A stretch of 12,884 nt of DNA, taken from DATBFX01 sp034667245 (GTDB taxonomy: Bacteria; Chloroflexota; Chloroflexia; Thermomicrobiales; UBA6265). The notes beneath the pieces were generated by a model. That model worked only from the letters and a program-made list of their open reading frames with translations, was not told where the DNA came from and did not search any database. Position numbers and translations under genes: made by a program. Each line of letters opens with the position of its first letter. Positions within the stretch are counted from its first letter, which is position 1. Location of the stretch: NCBI GenBank assembly GCA_034667245.1, contig JAXDKI010000413.1:1-12884 (forward strand), read 5' to 3'. Positions 1-6,238 of this stretch are shown piece by piece.

Positions 1-1176
1 CAATCGTCCAATCGTCTCGACATAAACCTTCGCCTGCGTGACGAGGTCGTCGATGTAGACGGCTTCGTTGGCACCGTGGGCGTTCTCCCCGCCGGGGCCA
101 TAGCCGACGGTTTCGATACCGGCCTGGCGGTAGAAGCGGCCGTCGGTGGCGCCGGCCCAAGCGACAAAGTACTCGGGCTCGATCCCCGTCACGTCGCGGA
201 CGCCGGCCTGGAAGGCTTGAACGAGCGGCGAATCCTCCGGGGTGATGTTCGCCGGGATGTAGTCGTTCCGCGGATCCTCGTCGATCGTGTACCGGAAGTC
301 GGGGTCCTCGGCGGTGATCGCGTCGAGGGCAGCTCGAACCTCCGTGATCACCGTCTCCCGCGTCTCGCCGGGGATCAGGCGGCGATCGACCTGGATCGTA
401 CATTCCCCGGGGACGACGTTATGGGCGATTCCGGCGCGGATGGTGTTGACGCTGATCACCGGTTTGCCGACCGAGGGGTGGAACTTGTCGAGGTCCCGCT
501 CCAGCGCAAGGACGCCCTTGGCCGCCTTCGCGATCGCGTTGATCCCGGTTGCGCGGGCGGCGGCGGTGTGCGAGGCGCGCCCGAGGAAGGTGATCTCGAA
601 GTTGAAGATGCCCCGCTCCGCGTTGCGCACCTTGAGGTCGCTCTTCTCGCCGATGAAGCAGTAGTCCGGCCGCGGCAGGTTCCCGGCCTTGATCTCGCTG
701 AGGACGTGGAGCGTGCCGAAGGAACCGCTCAACTCCTCGTCGGAGACGACGTGGGCCTGGAGCCGACCGCGAAGGGGTGCGTCTTTCAGCAGATCCAGCA
801 GGTAGAGCATCACCCCGGTCGAGGACTTCATGTCGGAGGCGCCACGGCCGAAGAGGCGCGAGCCGTCGGCGCTAACCGTCGGCGCAAAGGGATCGGTCCG
901 CCAGGCGTCGGCGTCCGAGACCGGCACGGTGTCGAGATGGCCGTTCATCGCAATCGTCGGACCGGCATCGCCGTCGCCGATTGAGACGACGACGTTCGGC
1001 CGGTTCGGGTCTTTGGCCACGACCTGAAACTCGAGCCCGCGCTGCCCGCACCAATCGGCGACGAACGCCATCACGTCGCGTTCCTGACCGCTCGGGCTGG
1101 GGATCGCGACAAGGTCGCTGGCGATCGCCACGATGGCGTCGCGGTCGATCTGCTCGGTCCACCGGTTCAATGCCAC
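1..1176 (-). CDS. M20-family metallopeptidase / ArgE-DapE-type deacylase (3' end cut by window edge)
   Basis: This is a zinc-dependent amidohydrolase of the ArgE/DapE/ACY1/CPG2 (M20) family, which removes acyl or amino-acid groups from small substrates in the cytoplasm. Reading from the GTG at 1176 gives 392 residues with no stop before base 1. The metal site is intact: NGHLDTV (H80, D82), GRGASDMK (D115), SDEE (catalytic E147, metal E148), GEKS (E177) and the late AHGANE motif (H367). The dimerisation domain lies between, about residues 185-295. Little is missing, since M20 proteins end soon after the last histidine. The start is chosen because AGGGAG lies 6 bases before the GTG. The gene follows darA after 145 bases that carry inverted heptamer arrays. 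The substrate cannot be read from the motifs: acetylornithine, succinyl-diaminopimelate and dipeptides are all possible, and no arg or dap genes are nearby. Confidence 0.9.
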   Translation of the reverse strand, partial: MALNRWTEQIDRDAIVAIASDLVAIPSPSGQERDVMAFVADWCGQRGLEFQVVAKDPNRPNVVVSIGDGDAGPTIAMNGHLDTVPVSDADAWRTDPFAPTVSADGSRLFGRGASDMKSSTGVMLYLLDLLKDAPLRGRLQAHVVSDEELSGSFGTLHVLSEIKAGNLPRPDYCFIGEKSDLKVRNAERGIFNFEITFLGRASHTAAARATGINAIAKAAKGVLALERDLDKFHPSVGKPVISVNTIRAGIAHNVVPGECTIQVDRRLIPGETRETVITEVRAALDAITAEDPDFRYTIDEDPRNDYIPANITPEDSPLVQAFQAGVRDVTGIEPEYFVAWAGATDGRFYRQAGIETVGYGPGGENAHGANEAVYIDDLVTQAKVYVETIGRL

Positions 1177-1201
1177 GTTGGTCTCCCTGAAGGGTCGTGA
1201 T

Positions 1202-1322
1202 AAGAGATAAGCAATAAGCGATAAGCGCGTAGCAAGGTGATGATCGCCTCGTCAGGACGAAATTGACGGGTTCCTGTCCCTGCCATCACTGCGTATCGCC
1301 TATCTCTTACCGCTCAATGCTT
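1202..1322. repeat. Inverted arrays of degenerate 7-bp repeats (consensus AAGCGAT)
   Basis: This is the gap between the M20 gene and darA. On the plus strand, 1202-1229 is four abutting heptamers: AAGAGAT, AAGCAAT, AAGCGAT and AAGCGCG. On the minus strand, 1322-1288 holds five related heptamers: AAGCATT, GAGCGGT, AAGAGAT, AGGCGAT and ACGCAGT. The arrays face each other across about 58 bases. Within them TAAGAGATA (1201-1209) and TATCTCTTA (1301-1309) are exact inverted copies, so a long imperfect stem is possible. The element touches the darA stop codon and ends about 25 bases before the M20 start. Its function is unknown; it could be a decayed palindromic element or a transcript-end structure. 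Confidence 0.7.
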
Positions 1323-1651
1323 CACACACGCACGAATCGCGACACCCTGGCGACGAAGACGACGGCACCGCCGACTTCGACCTCGAAGTTCTCCGGCATG
1401 TACAGGAGACCGGGCTCCAGTGCCGGCGAGTAGGGCACGGCGATCTGTGTCCGGCGGCGGCAGGTCCGCCGCAGGATCGCCATCACGTTCGGTACGACGG
1501 GGTCTTCGACGCCGATCATCAGACTCGTGTTTCCGGTCCGTAGGAACGAACCGGTCGTGCTGATTTTCGTGAATCGGTGCCCGGCCTCAATGAGACCGGA
1601 CGTCAAACCGTCGACATCCTCGTCCTGAACGATCGCGATGATCAGCTTCAT
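1322..1651 (-). CDS. darA: Cyclic-di-AMP receptor, DarA/PstA type
   Basis: This 109-residue protein is a PII-like trimeric receptor that binds the second messenger c-di-AMP in the cytoplasm. It resembles Bacillus subtilis DarA (also 109 residues) from end to end: MKLIIAIVQDED at the N-terminus, the ligand loop TTGSFLRTGNT (residues 32-42), MIGVED (45-50), and a C-terminal EVEVGGAVVFV strand. The start at 1651 is preceded by AAAGGAG with an 8-base gap; a longer in-frame reading to 1720 lacks both that site and family similarity. The stop is TGA at 1322-1324. The gene is divergent from the toxin-antitoxin pair and lies upstream of the M20 gene in the same direction. The presence of a receptor implies c-di-AMP signalling in this organism, but no cyclase or phosphodiesterase is in the window. 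The output partner of DarA is not known from sequence. Confidence 0.93.
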   Translation of the reverse strand: MKLIIAIVQDEDVDGLTSGLIEAGHRFTKISTTGSFLRTGNTSLMIGVEDPVVPNVMAILRRTCRRRTQIAVPYSPALEPGLLYMPENFEVEVGGAVVFVARVSRFVRV

Positions 1652-1885
1652 CTTCGAAGCTCCTTTCTCGTCGACCGTGGGGCCACTCGGCCCCGATTGG
1701 AGGGCAGCCCCTCGTCTCAACCGCCGAGCTTGTCATCTCACGGGCACTTCCCAGTTTACCAGATAGGACCGGGAGAAATGCCAATTCTTTGGTTGGTGAT
1801 CAAGAATCTGTTTCGCGCCCCCGATGTCATGACGGGCAGGCCGTAGCCGTCCGATCTTTGCTATGCTCAAGGGGAAGGACCCATC
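1652..1885. promoter_or_regulatory. Divergent control region between darA and the ParD-like antitoxin
   Basis: This 234-base gap must hold promoters in both directions. Towards darA, the minus strand has an extended -10-like TGGTAAACT (1761-1753), with TTGGCA (1784-1779) 20 bases further upstream. That spacing is long, so the extended -10 would have to carry most of the signal. A GC stem, GGGGCC-ACTC-GGCCCC (1679-1694), would fall in the darA leader about 28 bases before its start. Towards the antitoxin, TATGCT at 1861-1866 is a plausible -10 close to the start codon, without a good -35. An 8-bp palindrome GTCATGAC (1826-1833) could be an operator half, as ParD-type antitoxins usually repress their own promoter. 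These are single-sequence guesses. Confidence 0.3.
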
Positions 1886-2164
1886 ATGCCCATGCTGATT
1901 CCCGCTGACGTCGAAGACAGTATCCGGCAGAAGGTCGAAACCGGTCGCTACAGTGACGCCACCGAGGTGATTCGAGAAGCTCTCCGCCTTCTCGACAGCC
2001 GTGACCGCCTTCAACAATTGCGGGAATCCCTGATCCAGGCCGACCGGGAGATCGAGCGTGGCGAGGGCGAAGAGTGGAGCCCCGCGCTGATGGAACGTCT
2101 TATCCGCGAAGGCGACGACATGTTCCGTCGGGGGATCAAGCCGGATCCCGATGTCTGCCCCTAG
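1886..2164 (+). CDS. ParD-like ribbon-helix-helix antitoxin
   Basis: This 92-residue protein is the DNA-binding antitoxin of a type II toxin-antitoxin pair. Residues 4-40 form the ParD/CC2985-type ribbon-helix-helix region: a short strand IPADVE, then KVETGRYSDATEVIREALRLL, the helix pattern typical of ParD. The remainder (about 41-92) is charged and helical, as in antitoxin tails that wrap the toxin. The start is supported by GGGGAAGGA 7 bases before the ATG at 1886. The last 14 bases overlap the start of the toxin gene, the normal arrangement for co-translated pairs. It is the only intact plus-strand gene in the window. ParD proteins normally repress their own operon together with the toxin. 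Whether it still does so here is uncertain, because the toxin reading frame is broken. Confidence 0.88.
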   Translation: MPMLIPADVEDSIRQKVETGRYSDATEVIREALRLLDSRDRLQQLRESLIQADREIERGEGEEWSPALMERLIREGDDMFRRGIKPDPDVCP

Positions 2165-2458
2165 AGTGTGCCGCGAACTCGCCGCACGGGCGCGGCGTGA
2201 TATCACCAGCATTCGTGCATACAGCCGGAACCAGTGGGGCGAGCAGCAGGCCAACGCATACAGTGCCTCCCTGACTCGTGGCCTGGACGCATTTCGGGAT
2301 AATCCCAGGCTTGGGATTGCCAGGGAAGATCTCGCCCCAGGGTGAGGAGTTTGTCCGCCGAACAACACGGCATCATTTATCGCACCAAGGGCGATGTGAT
2401 TCGTGTTCTCCGCGTCGTCCATTTCCGCCAGGACGAGAGCAGTCTACTGGACAGGTAA
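2151..2458 (+). pseudogene. ParE-like toxin (RelE/ParE superfamily), split by a one-base frameshift
   Basis: The ATG at 2151 overlaps the antitoxin end and opens a ParE-like reading frame: RELAARARRDITSIRAYS, then QWGEQQANAY and NPRLGIAREDLAPG. It stops at TGA 2343-2345. The sequence after 2345, read one frame over, continues the family without a gap: RSLSAEQHGIIYRT, then DVIRVLRVVHFRQD, ending at TAA 2456-2458. Adding one base near 2342-2344 would join the halves into a toxin of about 102 residues, the normal ParE length. The C-terminal strands that carry key surface residues of the fold are lost from the first frame, so a 64-residue product should be inactive. A natural mutation that removes toxicity, or a sequencing error in a G-run, would both explain it. 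The gene ends 26 bases from the convergent GAF gene. Confidence 0.85.
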
Positions 2459-2484
2459 TCGGCACATGCCGGGCGAATCGCGAT

Positions 2485-3372
2485 CTAGAGACGTCGGCGG
2501 CTCTCGCGGCCGACGCGGATGAGACCGCGTTCGAGCAATGACGCGGCGACGGTTGAGGCAACCCCGAATTGGATGCCGGCCGCCGTTGCGGCCTCGCCGA
2601 GTGGGCGCTCACCGTTGAGTTGATTGAGAATCTGCCACTCCTGAGGCGAGACCTCAAAGGTGTCGTCGGCTTCGATCGGCGGGCGCAGGACGAGGTCGAG
2701 GATCGTCGTCTCCGTCAGCCCGTGTGACGGCGAGTTCGGCGGTCGCCAGCCGTGGCGGCGACTCTCCGCCGCCAGCACATCGGCGAGCGCGTCGACTGCC
2801 CGATCCAGCGCGTCGGCGTGCTGCTCCAGTTCCTCGGCGTGCCCGACGTCGACCGCCTCGATGACGGCGACGACGTCGCCACCGCTCACGACCGGGACAC
2901 CCAGGTAGCTCTTCAAGCCGAGATCGGACAGCCGGGGAAGCGACGGCTCGTGCGGTCGGTCAGTCGAGAGAATCAGTGTCCGCTTCTGATGGTACGCCGA
3001 CATCGGGAGTATGAGGGAGTCGGGGGCGATCAGACCGTAGTAGAAGCTGCCGTCGTCCAAGACGGTCGCCGCGTGCCACCGCTGCCCCTTCGGTACCGGT
3101 CGGAAGAGTGTGACCCGCCGCGCGCCGGTGATCTCCATCGCGTGTTGGAGGAGCATCGCAATCTGGCGATCGACGTCGGCCGCGCCGCTGTCGATGCCGA
3201 GTTCGGCGGTGACGTGGGCCTGAGCGCGACGCTGGAGTTGGGTGGTGTAGCGCTTGCGCTCCTCGTGCGCGCGCTCATCACCCGCCCCGGCCGTGGCCGG
3301 CTGACCCTGGCCGCGATCCCCTTCGTCTTGCGTGGCGTTTGGCCGCATCATCACCAGGGTCCGGTCCATCAT
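2485..3372 (-). CDS. GAF-domain protein with C-terminal winged-helix-like domain
   Basis: This protein has 295 residues from the ATG at 3372. After a hydrophilic N-terminus (about 1-40) and a helical stretch (about 40-65) comes a GAF domain at about 60-195. It includes an ITGARRVTLFRP strand, a YYGLIAPDS segment, SDLGLKSYLGVPVV and VVAVIEAVD, the standard run of GAF core strands. Residues about 225-295 (SPQEWQILNQLNGERPLGEAA to LLERGLIRVG) look like the small winged-helix domain that often ends Chloroflexi and Deinococcus signalling proteins. GAF domains bind small ligands or nucleotides; which one cannot be seen. The start is uncertain: ATGs occur at 3372, 3369, 3351 and 3348 and none has a strong ribosome site. 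The gene follows the RAM-domain gene by 37 bases, so the two are probably co-transcribed. No kinase or cyclase domain is attached. Confidence 0.8.
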   Translation of the reverse strand: MMDRTLVMMRPNATQDEGDRGQGQPATAGAGDERAHEERKRYTTQLQRRAQAHVTAELGIDSGAADVDRQIAMLLQHAMEITGARRVTLFRPVPKGQRWHAATVLDDGSFYYGLIAPDSLILPMSAYHQKRTLILSTDRPHEPSLPRLSDLGLKSYLGVPVVSGGDVVAVIEAVDVGHAEELEQHADALDRAVDALADVLAAESRRHGWRPPNSPSHGLTETTILDLVLRPPIEADDTFEVSPQEWQILNQLNGERPLGEAATAAGIQFGVASTVAASLLERGLIRVGRESRRRL

Positions 3373-3409
3373 CACCCGCCGCGTTCTACCGGGCAACTCG
3401 GGTCGTTCG

Positions 3410-3634
3410 CTACCCGATCGAGAGCAAGGTCACCGTGCTCAAAACGCCGTCCGTGCGCTGGATCATGCCCATCACGAGCTCGCCCAGGCGCTTGGGGTCT
3501 TCGGCCTCGATTACGGCGACGAGATCGTACGTGCCGGCGACGGCGTCCACCTGCGAGATACCGGCCTCCCGCAGCGTTGCCTGAATCGAGGGCGACTTAC
3601 CCACCTCAGCCGTGATCAAGACGTAGGCCTTCAT
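3410..3634 (-). CDS. Stand-alone Lrp/AsnC ligand-binding (RAM) domain protein
   Basis: This 74-residue protein consists only of the RAM / AsnC_trans_reg domain. It opens MKAYVLITAEVGKS, continues with the helix and the VDAVAGTYDLVAVIEAED core, and ends GVLSTVTLLSIG. In full Lrp/AsnC regulators this domain follows a helix-turn-helix, forms dimers and octamers, and binds amino acids. Here no DNA-binding part exists: the ATG at 3634 has GAGGAG 5 bases upstream, and an unrelated gene ends 45 bases before. Stand-alone RAM proteins are known in bacteria and archaea and are thought to sense amino acids or to mix with full-length regulators. The following gene encodes a GAF/winged-helix protein, a possible partner (inference). 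Confidence 0.9.
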   Translation of the reverse strand: MKAYVLITAEVGKSPSIQATLREAGISQVDAVAGTYDLVAVIEAEDPKRLGELVMGMIQRTDGVLSTVTLLSIG

Positions 3635-3679
3635 CGCCGCTCCTCTGCCAGGTGCGCTGGCGCCGTCGCTTCGGTCTGG

Positions 3680-4123
3680 TCAGTCCCCGGTTCCGCGTTG
3701 CCAGAGAGTCTGCATGCCGACGCCGCGCACGAGATCGCGCAACTGGGTCCGTTCCATCGTCTTGAGTTCGCGATAGAGTTCCTGCACCTGATCGACCAAC
3801 TCCTCGCCGCCTTCCAGGCGGCAGCGGTCGAGAACCGCGTCGAGGATACCGCTCTCGGCGAGACTCCTCACCGCCCCCGGCCACGGCGCCAGCGTCAGTC
3901 GCTCCGGCAACGGCAGTTCAGGTCGCAGCCGGCGAAAGGACAGGAGCCGATCGCTCGGCGTGGCGACCATCTCGTCGAGCAGGATCACCGGTCCTTCGTC
4001 ACCGTGACGGCGCATGTCGAGAATCAACGACTGACCGACGCGGAGGAAGAACACGCTCATCACTTCGGCCGTCCGCACGGCCCCCACGAACCGTTCGTGG
4101 AACTCGTCCGTCGCCGGGTCCAT
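3680..4123 (-). CDS. Unrecognised 147-residue protein
   Basis: I do not recognise the family. The ATG at 4123 is preceded by AGGGAG 6 bases away. An upstream in-frame GTG at 4207 overlaps the stop of the phosphatase gene but lacks a ribosome site and would add a low-complexity arginine-rich leader, so the shorter form is preferred. The sequence opens with a helix-prone stretch (FHERFVGAVRTAEVMSVFFLRVGQSLILD), then a strand-like GPVILLDEMVA, a segment rich in Leu, Pro and Arg (about 56-75), and a predicted helical second half ending ERTQLRDLVRGVGMQTLW. There is no signal peptide, clear membrane span or cysteine/histidine metal motif. Most codons end in G or C, like the neighbours, so it looks like a true gene. 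It lies 76 bases after the phosphatase gene and 45 before the RAM gene, in the same direction. Confidence 0.72.
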   Translation of the reverse strand: MDPATDEFHERFVGAVRTAEVMSVFFLRVGQSLILDMRRHGDEGPVILLDEMVATPSDRLLSFRRLRPELPLPERLTLAPWPGAVRSLAESGILDAVLDRCRLEGGEELVDQVQELYRELKTMERTQLRDLVRGVGMQTLWQRGTGD

Positions 4124-4199
4124 CGAAGCTCCCTGCCGGGCGACGTTCGACGCGGATCGGTCGCATCGCTCCCGGCCGGCACAGTCTACCTTACCCACG

Positions 4200-5033
4200 C
4201 TAATCACCGACCATGGCGAGACGTGCCTCGATCGCTTGGTGGACGACGCCGACCATCGCCTCGTGGATGTGACCGTTGCTCGCGATCACCTCCCGTCGGT
4301 ACGGATCGAATGGCTCCTCGTCGTACGTCGTCGCCACACCGCCCGCTTCCAAGACCATGAGACCGCCGGCGGCGATGTCCCACGGCTGCAGCGGTCGCTC
4401 CCAGAAGCCGTCGAGGCGGCCGGCGGCAACGTAGCAAAGGTTCAGCGCCGCGGCGCCGTCGCGCCGCGTTCCTTGCGAGGCGTTGAGGAAGACGTCCCAG
4501 ATCGCCGAGTTCTCGCCCCGCTGCTCGATGTCGTAGGGAAAGCCGGTCGCAAGCAGCGCACGGATCAACTGATCGACCGCCGAGACGTGCAATGGCTCGC
4601 CGTTCAGCGTCGCGCCCTTCCCTCGCTCGGCGACGAAGAGCTCGTCGCGCATCGGATCGTAGACGACGCCGAGCACGACCAGCCCCCGGCGCTCCAGGGC
4701 GATCGAGACCGCAAAGTGGGGATAGCCATGGGCGTAATTCGTCGTCCCGTCGAGGGGATCGACGACCCACCCGAACTCGGGCACTTCATTGCCGTCGATA
4801 CCTGCGCCGCGCGCCCCTTCTTCGCCAAGGAGACGGTGATCGGGAAACGCCTGATGGATTCGGGACGCGATCAACTCCTCCGACGCCCGATCGGCGTCGG
4901 TGACCAGGTCCACCGTCCCTTTGAAGTCGATCGTTCGGGCGCGGGACAACCGCTCCCTGAGGATCGTACCCGCATCGCGCGCCGCGGAGATCGCTACCTC
5001 GCGTGCGTCTGTCGGGAGTTCCGCTGTCGTCAT
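4200..5033 (-). CDS. Inositol-monophosphatase family protein (SuhB-like)
   Basis: This 277-residue enzyme belongs to the Mg-dependent, Li-sensitive phosphatase family, which hydrolyses inositol-1-phosphate and related sugar or nucleotide phosphates. The catalytic set is complete: K38-T40 and D46 in the first helix-loop, GEE (E71), WVVDPLDGTTN (D92, D95, T97) and WDIAAGGLMVLEAGG (D219). Length is normal for the family (about 260-280). The start at 5033 is chosen over a GTG at 5075 because GGTGA lies 7 bases before the ATG and the extra 14 residues do not match the family. The gene follows tsaD after 80 bases that contain a strong hairpin, so it may share the t6A transcript. Family members act variously as inositol phosphatase, FBPase-like enzyme, PAP phosphatase or rRNA-biogenesis factor (E. 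coli SuhB); the substrate is not decidable here. Confidence 0.93.
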   Translation of the reverse strand: MTTAELPTDAREVAISAARDAGTILRERLSRARTIDFKGTVDLVTDADRASEELIASRIHQAFPDHRLLGEEGARGAGIDGNEVPEFGWVVDPLDGTTNYAHGYPHFAVSIALERRGLVVLGVVYDPMRDELFVAERGKGATLNGEPLHVSAVDQLIRALLATGFPYDIEQRGENSAIWDVFLNASQGTRRDGAAALNLCYVAAGRLDGFWERPLQPWDIAAGGLMVLEAGGVATTYDEEPFDPYRREVIASNGHIHEAMVGVVHQAIEARLAMVGD

Positions 5034-5066
5034 CTGCTCGTCACCGTCAAGGATCGCATGTCGAAC

Positions 5067-5086
5067 GGCGCGCACGATGGCGCGCC
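5067..5086 (-). other. Perfect 7-bp GC hairpin between tsaD and the phosphatase gene
   Basis: GGCGCGC (5067-5073) and GCGCGCC (5080-5086) are exact inverted copies around a 6-base loop. In the minus-strand transcript the stem lies 27 bases after the tsaD stop and 33 bases before the phosphatase start. No U-run follows, so it is not a classical intrinsic terminator. It could limit read-through, protect the upstream message end, or shape the leader of the next gene. Confidence 0.55.
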
Positions 5087-5113
5087 CAAAGACATCCTAC
5101 CAGGAGAAATCGG

Positions 5114-6238
5114 CTACGCCCTACCCCCGAAAGTCACCCCTTCGTCCGGAACCAGGGGCAAACGAGGATGAACGTCGGCTTCCCAACCGGCCTGCGCACC
5201 GCGCCGGATCGCGAAGTACGCAGCCCCGGCTACCATCGCCGCGTTGTCGGTGCACAGCACGATCGGTGGGAAGCTTGTCGGCAATCCGTCATCGCCGAAC
5301 GTGGCGGCGACCTCCGCTTCGATCCTTCCCCGGAGCGCCGCATTCGCCGCGACGCCACCAGCCAGGAGGAGGCTCTTCGCGCCATACTCGCGTGCGGCCC
5401 GAACGGCTTTGACCGCCAGCACTTCGACCACCGCCTCCTGATACGCCGCGGCGAGATCGGCGACCGGCAGTTCCGCGGAGTAGACCGGCGGCCGGTGTTC
5501 CGCGAACGGTCCGGCTGCGCGTTCTTCTCCTGGCGCCGAGGGGAGACGGTAGGGCTCGACGATCCGGAGCAGGGCCGTTTTGAGACCGGAGAAGCTGAAG
5601 TCGTAGCTCCCGCCGAGCCAGGCGCGAGGTAGCTCGAACCGGCCCGGGTTGCCCCCCACCGCGGCACGCTGGATGGCAGGACCACCGGGGTAGCCGAGAC
5701 CGAGCAGCCGTGCACCCTTGTCGAACGCCTCGCCGGCCGCGTCGTCGAGGGTGCGGCCAAGGTGGCGGTACTTGCCATGCCCCGTCATCAGGATCAGTTC
5801 GCTGTGCCCACCGGAGACGAGCAGGCAGACGAGGGGGAAGGCCGGCACCGGTTGCGGCTCGTCCTCCGGTCGCGTCAGCCAGTTGGCGTAGACGTGCGCT
5901 TCCAGGTGGTTGATGGGAACGAGCGGACGCCCGAGCACGTAGGCGAGGGTCTTCGCGACGTTGACGCCAACCAGGAGCGACCCGGCCAGCCCTGGTCCCT
6001 CGGTCACGGCGATCGCGTCGATCTCCCGGCGGCCGATCCCGGCCTCGGCGAGGGCCGTCTCGACGACGGGAATGATCGCGCGGACGTGCCCGCGCGCCGC
6101 CAACTCCGGGACGACGCCGCCATGCGTCTGGTGGAGCGCGATCTGAGATGAGATGACGTTGGACCGGATCTGCCGGCCGTCGCAGACGACCGCTGCCGCC
6201 GTCTCGTCGCAGGAGGTCTCGATGCCGAGGACGTTCAC
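5114..6238 (-). CDS. tsaD: tRNA N6-adenosine threonylcarbamoyltransferase TsaD (Gcp/Kae1 family)
   Basis: This catalytic subunit transfers the threonylcarbamoyl group to A37 of ANN-decoding tRNAs, together with TsaB and TsaE. All hallmarks are present: GIETSCDETAAAV at residues 5-17, HGGVVPELAARGH near 39-51, the metal-binding histidines of NHLEAH (H111 and H115), VSGGHSEL, the GEAFDKGARLLGLGYPGG segment, SFSGLKTALL, LAGGVAANAALR, and CTDNAAMVA with the third metal ligand D331. The length is 374, slightly above the usual 340, mainly from a polar insert after the SFSGLKT region (AEHRPPVYSAELP) and a C-terminal tail. The start is GTG at 6238; a much longer open frame upstream is only the shadow of rimI. 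The start overlaps the rimI stop as GTGA, so the two are translationally coupled. Confidence 0.97.
   Translation of the reverse strand: MNVLGIETSCDETAAAVVCDGRQIRSNVISSQIALHQTHGGVVPELAARGHVRAIIPVVETALAEAGIGRREIDAIAVTEGPGLAGSLLVGVNVAKTLAYVLGRPLVPINHLEAHVYANWLTRPEDEPQPVPAFPLVCLLVSGGHSELILMTGHGKYRHLGRTLDDAAGEAFDKGARLLGLGYPGGPAIQRAAVGGNPGRFELPRAWLGGSYDFSFSGLKTALLRIVEPYRLPSAPGEERAAGPFAEHRPPVYSAELPVADLAAAYQEAVVEVLAVKAVRAAREYGAKSLLLAGGVAANAALRGRIEAEVAATFGDDGLPTSFPPIVLCTDNAAMVAGAAYFAIRRGAQAGWEADVHPRLPLVPDEGVTFGGRA

Noticed and set aside
76..984. 302-residue plus-strand open frame
   Set aside because: It is the antisense shadow of the M20 gene, whose metal-binding motifs are all on the minus strand.
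1202..1322. CRISPR array
   Set aside because: The units are 7 bases, abutting and degenerate, with no spacers of 25-40 bases and no cas genes.
2340..2345. Programmed ribosomal frameshift in the toxin gene
   Set aside because: There is no slippery heptamer, Shine-Dalgarno-like stimulator or downstream structure that I can see; a mutation or read error is simpler.
1733..2422. 229-residue minus-strand open frame opposite the toxin-antitoxin pair
   Set aside because: It is antisense to an antitoxin with clear family pattern and ribosome site, shows no recognisable domain, and high GC content makes such shadow frames common.
2752..4360. Long plus-strand open frames at 2752-3615 and 3332-4360
   Set aside because: They lie opposite the GAF, RAM and hypothetical genes, are rich in Arg and Pro and have no domain pattern.
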